Assembly (NCBI GenBank): GCA_040757355.1
Contig: JBFLWY010000024.1
Span: 1 to 44,730 of the forward strand
Source: DTYU01 sp040757355
Lineage (GTDB): Bacteria; Bacillota; Desulfotomaculia; Desulfotomaculales; Ammonificaceae
DNA: 44,730 nt
Direction: 5' to 3'
The notes below the pieces were generated by a model. It saw nothing but the letters and a program-made list of their open reading frames with translations. It did no database searches and had not been told where the DNA came from. How positions within the stretch are numbered: position 1 is the first letter of the stretch; each line of letters opens with the position of its first letter. A program made the position numbers and the translations under genes. Positions 39,884 to 44,730 of the stretch are shown piece after piece.

Positions 39884-41942
39884 CAGCTTGTCCTTAAGAG
39901 TTCAAGAGATGTCGGGGGATGAGTCCAAGGGGTTCGTGCGGATTGATCCGTCGGAGATGGGGAAAATCGGGCTCGGGGTTGGTGATGTCGTGGCCGTTGA
40001 GGGCCAGCGGCGTACATTGGCCCGCGCGATGCCGCTGTTTGCGGAAGATCGCGGCAAAGGACTGGCGCGGCTTGACGCACGCACCCGCGCGAACGCCCGG
40101 GTGTCGGCCGGGGAGATGGTGATCGTCAGTCCGGCGCAGCCTACCGAAGCAAGAAAGGTTGTGCTCAGAGGCGCGGCAAGACCCGGCCTGGTAAGCGCCG
40201 GCCTGCCTCTCCTTTCCGGTGACGAAGTGGTTCTCTGCGACGGCAAAGGGCGCCTGGCGGAACGCCGCCTGGTACTGCGAACGGTTCCTGACGGAGATGT
40301 GTTTGTCACTTCCGGTACGGTGTTTGAGTTTAGCAACGGGACGGCGAAGCAAAGCAGTGAAGGGTACGATCAGATCGGGGGATTGGCCCGTGAGTTGGCC
40401 CGAGTACGTGAAGTAATCGAGCTGCCTCTCCGGTATCCGGAGGCTTTTGCCGCGCTGGGTATTGATCCTCCCAGGGGAGTGCTCCTTTACGGGCCTCCCG
40501 GCACGGGAAAGACCCTTATCGCCAGGGCCGTGGCGGCTGAAACCAACGCCCGGTTCGTAGCCATCAGCGGACCTGAAATCATGAACAAGTATTACGGTGA
40601 AAGTGAGGCCCGGCTGCGTGAGATTTTTGAAAAAGCGAGCAGCGACCCCCCGGCCATCATCTTTATCGATGAAATCGACGCGATCGCTCCCAAAAGAGAG
40701 GACGTTTCGGGCGAGGTTGAAAAGAGGGTGGTCGCCCAGCTCCTCGCCCTCCTCGACGGGCTTAAAGCCCGCAACGGGGTCGTTGTCGTCGGGGCGACGA
40801 ACCTGCCCAACAACTTAGATCCCGCCCTGCGCCGGCCGGGCCGCTTTGACCGGGAAATCTTTATCGGGGTGCCGGATACCGCCGGGCGCCGCGAAATCCT
40901 TGCCATCCATACACGGGAAATGCCGCTGGCTGACGATGTTGACCTCGCGCGGCTTGCGGATGTGACCCACGGGTTTGTGGGAGCGGATCTTAAGGCGTTG
41001 TGCCGGGAAGCCGCGATGCACTGTCTCCGGGAATTCTTTCAGAACAGGACCAGGCCCGCCCGTCTCCACTGGGATGACATTAAGGTTAACGCCGGTCACT
41101 TCGCCAAGGCCCTCAGGGATATTGAGCCGTCTTGTACCAGGGAGTTTCAGGCCGACTCTCCCCGTGCCACCTGGGCGGACGTCGGGGGATATGATAGCCT
41201 CAAAGGCGCTCTCACGGAAGCGGTAATCTGGCCCCAACAGCATAAGGGCCTGATGAACAGGGCTGGCGTCCACGCCGCCAAGGGTATTCTCCTTTACGGC
41301 CCTCCAGGGACCGGGAAGACGTTGTTGGCCCGGGCCACGGCGGGAGAAGCGGGCATCAACTTCATCGCCGTTAATGCCCCGTCGCTGCTATCCAAATGGG
41401 TAGGTGAAACCGAGAAGGCTATCCGGAACGTTTTTCGTAAGGCCCGTCAGGCAAGCCCCTGTCTTCTTTTCTTCGACGAGATTGACGCCCTGGTTTCACC
41501 GGTAAGGGGAGGATCCACCGCGGACAGGTCGCTGAGCCAGTTCCTGACGGAGCTTGATGGCATGGTAGAGCTGCACGATGTTACGGTGATGGCAGCGACC
41601 AACCGCATCGACGCACTTGACCCGGCACTTCTACGCAGTGGCAGGCTGGAACTGCGCATGAATGTCGGCATGCCCGATGCGGAAGACCGACAGGCGATTC
41701 TTGCGGTACACAGCCGGCAAATGCCGCTGGGTCAGGACGTCAATTTAGCTGAGATTGCCGCGCTGACCGAAGGCTATGCCGGCGCCGACTTGCATCTGCT
41801 GTGCCAGAAAGCAGGCATATGTGCGGTGCGGGATTTCCTCGCGGTCGGGGTCTCAGATCCTGCAAACCTGTGTGTATCACGGGGCCACTTCCTCAGGGCC
41901 ATCCAGGAGATGGCAAACTCAAGAAAGGGGGAACCGAGTTGA
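39876..41942 (+). CDS. CDC48/VAT-type double AAA+ ATPase in the gas vesicle cluster
   Basis: 688-aa p97/VCP-like ATPase. An N-terminal double-psi-barrel CDC48_N-like region (1-85, SLRVQEMSGDESKGFVRID; LGVGDVVAVEG) and a linker precede two AAA+ modules. AAA1: GPPGTGKT near 206, IIFIDEIDAIAP near 260. AAA2: GPPGTGKTLLARA near 475, LLFFDEIDALVSP near 530. Both have Arg-finger-type RRPGRFDRE / RSGRLE sequences. Such enzymes extract or unfold proteins as hexamers. The tight overlaps with the Hsp20-like gene (8 bases) and the following gvpF/L gene (4 bases) argue for a dedicated role in gas-vesicle assembly or turnover. Confidence 0.93.
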   Translation: MPSSLSLRVQEMSGDESKGFVRIDPSEMGKIGLGVGDVVAVEGQRRTLARAMPLFAEDRGKGLARLDARTRANARVSAGEMVIVSPAQPTEARKVVLRGAARPGLVSAGLPLLSGDEVVLCDGKGRLAERRLVLRTVPDGDVFVTSGTVFEFSNGTAKQSSEGYDQIGGLARELARVREVIELPLRYPEAFAALGIDPPRGVLLYGPPGTGKTLIARAVAAETNARFVAISGPEIMNKYYGESEARLREIFEKASSDPPAIIFIDEIDAIAPKREDVSGEVEKRVVAQLLALLDGLKARNGVVVVGATNLPNNLDPALRRPGRFDREIFIGVPDTAGRREILAIHTREMPLADDVDLARLADVTHGFVGADLKALCREAAMHCLREFFQNRTRPARLHWDDIKVNAGHFAKALRDIEPSCTREFQADSPRATWADVGGYDSLKGALTEAVIWPQQHKGLMNRAGVHAAKGILLYGPPGTGKTLLARATAGEAGINFIAVNAPSLLSKWVGETEKAIRNVFRKARQASPCLLFFDEIDALVSPVRGGSTADRSLSQFLTELDGMVELHDVTVMAATNRIDALDPALLRSGRLELRMNVGMPDAEDRQAILAVHSRQMPLGQDVNLAEIAALTEGYAGADLHLLCQKAGICAVRDFLAVGVSDPANLCVSRGHFLRAIQEMANSRKGEPS

Positions 41943-42691
41943 GCGGCAGCGCATTCTATCTGTACGCAATCGGTAATGAGGATACTGGTTTTATTTCGTC
42001 TGAAAAAGCCCCACGCGGTGTCTTCGCTGTGTCTGGCGACGGTCTCACGGCTTTTGTTGCGCCGGTTTCGGTTGAGGAGCAGGCGCCGAGCAGGGAGGCG
42101 ATGATGGCCCACGAGAGAGTTGTAGCGGCGCTTTATACCCTTACTACGGTCGTGCCGGTCAGTTTTGGTACCATCTTTCGTGATCAGACCGAGGTTGTCA
42201 GGCTTCTTGAGTTGAACAGCGAACAGCTTAAGGCAGCCCTGAAAAGGCTGGAGGGACGGATAGAAGTCGGCCTTAAAGTTTTCTGGAAGAAGGAGGTGTT
42301 TGCAGCCAAGTTTGGGCAACAGGATCCCTCTATGGCTGAGTTGGTGAAGAAAGTGCGGGAGACCGGCAAGGAGCGGTCCCATTTGATGGTGGCCAAAGTA
42401 GGCGAACTCGTCCAAGCCAGGGTGCAACAGGCAAGAAACGCATTTGAGCGCAGAGTTCACAGGATCCTGGCAGCTTTGGCCGAGGACGCGGTATTGAATG
42501 ACATTTTAACAATTGAGATGGTCTGCAATGCCGCTTATCTCGTGCGCAAAGAAGACGAGCACGCCTTCGATCAGAAGGTCAACGAACTACTCGAACCCCG
42601 GCTTGAAGAATTCATTGTTCGCTACACAGGTCCCTGGCCGCCCTACAACTTCGCGAGGCTGCGGCTTAAACTGCCGTCCGAAAGAGGGTGA
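41939..42691 (+). CDS. Gas vesicle protein GvpF/GvpL, copy 1
   Basis: 250-aa GvpF/L-family protein. Start region FYLYAIG; central SFGTIFRDQTEVVRLLE; end RYTGPWPPYNFARLRL, the family's GPWPPY signature. GvpF/L proteins bind GvpA subunits and act in nucleation. TTG 41939 overlaps the ATPase stop (TTGA). Compared with the later copies it is of ordinary length. Confidence 0.9.
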   Translation: MSGSAFYLYAIGNEDTGFISSEKAPRGVFAVSGDGLTAFVAPVSVEEQAPSREAMMAHERVVAALYTLTTVVPVSFGTIFRDQTEVVRLLELNSEQLKAALKRLEGRIEVGLKVFWKKEVFAAKFGQQDPSMAELVKKVRETGKERSHLMVAKVGELVQARVQQARNAFERRVHRILAALAEDAVLNDILTIEMVCNAAYLVRKEDEHAFDQKVNELLEPRLEEFIVRYTGPWPPYNFARLRLKLPSERG

Positions 42692-42954
42692 GCAAGGTGT
42701 TAATCATCGACGATATCTTGTTTGCACCTTTCAAAGGCTTATGGTGGCTTGCGCGGGAGATATACAACCGGGCCCAGCAAGAATTGTTCGACGAAGAAAC
42801 CATCCAAAAGCAACTGGCTGCTCTGCAAGTAGAGTACGAACTCGGCAACCTTCCCCGCGACGAATTCGAGCAGCAGGAGGCCATGTTGCTGGACCGGCTC
42901 CGTCAGGCGCGCGCCGCCCGGACGTTGCAAAGTCCGGAGGAAGAGGAGGATTAA
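42688..42954 (+). CDS. gvpG: Gas vesicle protein GvpG
   Basis: 88-aa protein with the GvpG pattern: LFAPFKGLWWLAREIYNRAQQELFDEETIQKQL at the start, then YELGNLPRDEFEQQEAMLLDRL. It is an accessory helical protein of gas-vesicle assembly. Start GTG 42688 overlaps the upstream stop; GTG 42697 is an alternative. It is 3 bases from the next gene. Confidence 0.9.
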   Translation: MSKVLIIDDILFAPFKGLWWLAREIYNRAQQELFDEETIQKQLAALQVEYELGNLPRDEFEQQEAMLLDRLRQARAARTLQSPEEEED

Positions 42955-42957
42955 CAC

Positions 42958-43752
42958 ATGGCTTATTATCTGTATGCCCTGTGCTACAAAGACGCCGTCC
43001 CGGATCCTTCCTCATCCTGGCCGCCGGGTGTCAACCCGGATGAAAAACTGTCATATATCAGCTCCGGCTCCCTCACGGCTCTGGTTCAAGAGGTCGACCT
43101 CTCTGAATTTGACACAGGCGCATTGGCGCAGAACTTACAGCGCACAGACTGGCTTGAAGCGAAAGTCCGTGCCCACGACGAGATCATTAGGCGCCTCTTC
43201 GAGGAGGTTGACGCCGTGGTACCGGTGCGCTTTTGCACCGTGTTCAAGACCGGGGAAGGGGTGAAAAGCGCCCTCGACAGGTGGTCGAAGACGATCCTTG
43301 CCGATCTCGAGAGACTTCGCGGCGCCGCAGAGTGGGGCATTAAGGTGTACGCCAATGAAAAAAAGTGTTTGGAAACCGCGGAGCAGGCGTCGGGGGAAAG
43401 CCGGAAGCTTTCAAGCGGCATCGAATACCTGCGGCGGAAGCAGCGGCAAGAGAAGCTCGCCCGCCAGGTGAGGGAATGGATCAGAGAACAGGTGAACGAT
43501 TGCCACCAGACGCTGATTAGGCTCAGTCGCGGGTACCGGGTTAATCCATGTGAGGGAAATGACGATGATGAGCGGATGGCGCTCAACAGCGTCTACCTTG
43601 TGGATCGGTCCAGAAAACAGGAATGGCTTGAGGAACTGGAGAGGTTCGCCAGCCGCTGGGCCGGCAGCGGCCTGCGCCTGGTAGTTTCCGGTCCCTGGCC
43701 CCCGTACAGTTTTGTTACGCCTGTTGTGGAACAGGATGAACCCGATGAATGA
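42958..43752 (+). CDS. Gas vesicle protein GvpF/GvpL, copy 2
   Basis: 264-aa GvpF/L-family protein. MAYYLYALCYKDA start, VVPVRFCTVFKTGEGV in the centre, a basic middle (RRKQRQEKLARQVREWIREQ), and a SGPWPPYSFV end. It is the longest of three copies. ATG follows AGGAGGA and the stop overlaps the GvpA/J-family gene by 8 bases. Confidence 0.9.
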   Translation: MAYYLYALCYKDAVPDPSSSWPPGVNPDEKLSYISSGSLTALVQEVDLSEFDTGALAQNLQRTDWLEAKVRAHDEIIRRLFEEVDAVVPVRFCTVFKTGEGVKSALDRWSKTILADLERLRGAAEWGIKVYANEKKCLETAEQASGESRKLSSGIEYLRRKQRQEKLARQVREWIREQVNDCHQTLIRLSRGYRVNPCEGNDDDERMALNSVYLVDRSRKQEWLEELERFASRWAGSGLRLVVSGPWPPYSFVTPVVEQDEPDE

Positions 43753-43924
43753 GATCATCGCCAATGAGCACATGACACTACTTGAACTGCTTGACCGCCT
43801 GCTCAACAAGGGCGTCATGATCTGGGGCGATCTGGTCATCTCGGTGGCGGGTATCGATCTGGTCTACTTACGTTTGCAAGTCTTACTGTCAGCCGTTGAA
43901 ACCCTTAAGGGTGAGCCAAAATGA
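43745..43924 (+). CDS. GvpA/J/S-family small gas vesicle protein
   Basis: 59-aa protein with the GvpA-family core LLELLDRLLNKGVMIWGDLVISVAGIDLVYLRLQVLLSAVETL. The sequence LNKGVMIWGDLVISVAGIDLVY fits GvpJ/GvpS-type accessory forms at least as well as the major shell protein GvpA, and it lacks a long tail. ATG 43745 overlaps the preceding GvpF/L stop, and the stop overlaps the next gene (ATGA), so all three are coupled. No other GvpA homologue is present in the window. Confidence 0.88.
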   Translation: MNEIIANEHMTLLELLDRLLNKGVMIWGDLVISVAGIDLVYLRLQVLLSAVETLKGEPK

Positions 43925-44592
43925 GTACGGAACTCCTGTTACTTGGGTTCATTCGCGCTACAGCAACGGATCTCGTGAAGCAGGTGGATGCCCCGGCACT
44001 TTTCACCGTTGTCGGCAAAACTGCCGCCGGGGTGACGGCTCCGTTGGAAACCTGGCCTCCGGGACTTGCAGGGCTGCAACTGCAAAACGAGGTTCTCCGG
44101 CGGCTTCACGACTTGGATGCCGTGTTGCCGGCCCGCGCCGGCACAATTTTCGCTTCGGAAGACGATCTGCAAGATCTTGTAGCAAGATACAACAACGAGA
44201 TTGGCAGAAGGCTCGACCTGGTTGCCGGGAAGGTTGAGCTGGGGATTGAACTCTGGACGGCCGATGGTCATACAACTTGTGACCCGGCATCCGGGCCGGG
44301 CAGGCAGTACCTTTTGCGCCTGGGTAGTGACAAGTTTGAGCCGGGCCCGGTCGGGAGTCTTTGTGCCAATCTGCATCAGCGCTTGGCGGAAGTATGTACG
44401 AACAGCGTGAGGCAAGCCTGCCTACGTCCCAATACCGTTTTTCGCGCAAGCTACCTTGTACCCAGGGATCGCATGCAGGATTTTAAAAATATAGTGGCCG
44501 AGGGAATTAAGGGATTTAAAAACCTGGGGGTTTTCATCACCGGCCCGTGGCCTCCTTACAGTTTTTCCTGTTTAGAGTTAAACAGGGAGTGA
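43921..44592 (+). CDS. Gas vesicle protein GvpF/GvpL, copy 3
   Basis: 223-aa GvpF/L-family protein, more divergent and shorter than copies 1 and 2. Family signs: VLPARAGTIFASEDDLQDLV in the centre and FITGPWPPYSFSCLEL at the end. It lacks the usual YLYA start (LLLLGFIRATA instead). Its ATG overlaps the previous stop. Three paralogues in one cluster imply divided roles. Confidence 0.87.
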   Translation: MSTELLLLGFIRATATDLVKQVDAPALFTVVGKTAAGVTAPLETWPPGLAGLQLQNEVLRRLHDLDAVLPARAGTIFASEDDLQDLVARYNNEIGRRLDLVAGKVELGIELWTADGHTTCDPASGPGRQYLLRLGSDKFEPGPVGSLCANLHQRLAEVCTNSVRQACLRPNTVFRASYLVPRDRMQDFKNIVAEGIKGFKNLGVFITGPWPPYSFSCLELNRE

Positions 44593-44597
44593 GTTCC

Positions 44598-44730
44598 ATG
44601 CCAGAAACATTTGATGCTGTACCGGTTGACGGAAATAAGAGTTCGGGACCGATAAGGAGACTTGGCCTTGAGCCGGAAAAGGTTGAGCAAGGGTTAGCCC
44701 GGCTCGTGCTTGCGCTTATCGACCTCATCC
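44598..44730 (+). CDS. gvpK: Gas vesicle protein GvpK (partial, cut by window end)
   Basis: The 44 residues visible contain LGLEPEKVEQGLARLVLALIDLI, the start of the GvpK family (D/EP-E-x-V-E-x-G-L-A-x-L-V-L-x-L). ATG 44598 follows CAGGGAG. The gene runs beyond the window. Confidence 0.85.
   Translation, partial: MPETFDAVPVDGNKSSGPIRRLGLEPEKVEQGLARLVLALIDLI

Overview
The window looks like a chromosomal segment of an anaerobic, spore-forming Firmicute, most like the Peptococcaceae (Desulfotomaculum/Pelotomaculum/Desulforudis type). This is inferred from a ytrH/ytrI-type sporulation pair, strong AGGAGG ribosome sites with many GTG/TTG starts, anaerobic enzymes (pyruvate formate-lyase, ferredoxin-type proteins), a sigma-54 regulator and LysM wall proteins. 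No rRNA, tRNA or CRISPR array was seen.

Layout. 1-720: an attC-like hairpin followed by a twice-frameshifted BtrH-type N-domain gene, resembling an integron cassette remnant against the 3' end of ytrI. 626-1526 (-): ytrI-like and ytrH. 2072-5213 (+): pflB and pflA. 5237-5950 (-): a VapBC-like toxin-antitoxin pair with a clear promoter. 6211-6990 (+): a coiled-coil repeat gene and a truncated stalk-domain gene. 6994-14058 (-): the full F1Fo ATP synthase set in order atpB-E-F-H-A-G-D-C, with repeat DNA between atpE and atpF. The atpF and atpA frames extend upstream of any usual start codon to CTG and ATC, each 8 nt from a strong Shine-Dalgarno. 14166-15332 (-): a geranylgeranyl-reductase-family flavoprotein, then a serpin C-terminal fragment. 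15822-17375 (+): a secreted beta-helix protein.

17490-20655: a sigma-54 activator whose N-terminal arsenate-reductase-like domain lacks its catalytic Cys. It is divergent from a textbook -24/-12 promoter with inverted-repeat sites, driving a zinc-ribbon protein and a ferredoxin-like protein. 20789-21958 (-): a MOT1-type molybdate/sulfate permease. 22336-24252 (+): a protein of three repeated TPR-like modules.

24284-30818 (+): a possible biosynthetic island: two PaaK-like adenylating enzymes, an amidohydrolase-2 protein, an archaeal-type 3-dehydroquinate synthase II, its partner aldolase (ADH synthase/GriI type) and a 53-aa protein. The pair could supply dehydroquinate by the archaeal route or make an aminohydroxybenzoate as GriI/GriH do; neighbouring acid-activating enzymes make the second reading worth testing.

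30969-37704: a ferritin-like remnant, a cysteine-rich beta protein, a LysM protein, a signal-peptide remnant and a very large beta-helix protein. 38002-44730 (+): a gas-vesicle cluster in order gvpO, gvpN, Hsp20-like (gvpH), CDC48-type AAA+ ATPase, gvpF/L, gvpG, gvpF/L, GvpA/J-family gene, gvpF/L, gvpK (cut by the window end).

Intergenic DNA carries families of short elements ending in CCCRGCACTC / GAGTGCYGGG, a perfect 29-bp repeat, a REP-like inverted pair and several gene remnants, so this chromosome seems to have been repeatedly reworked by small non-autonomous elements.
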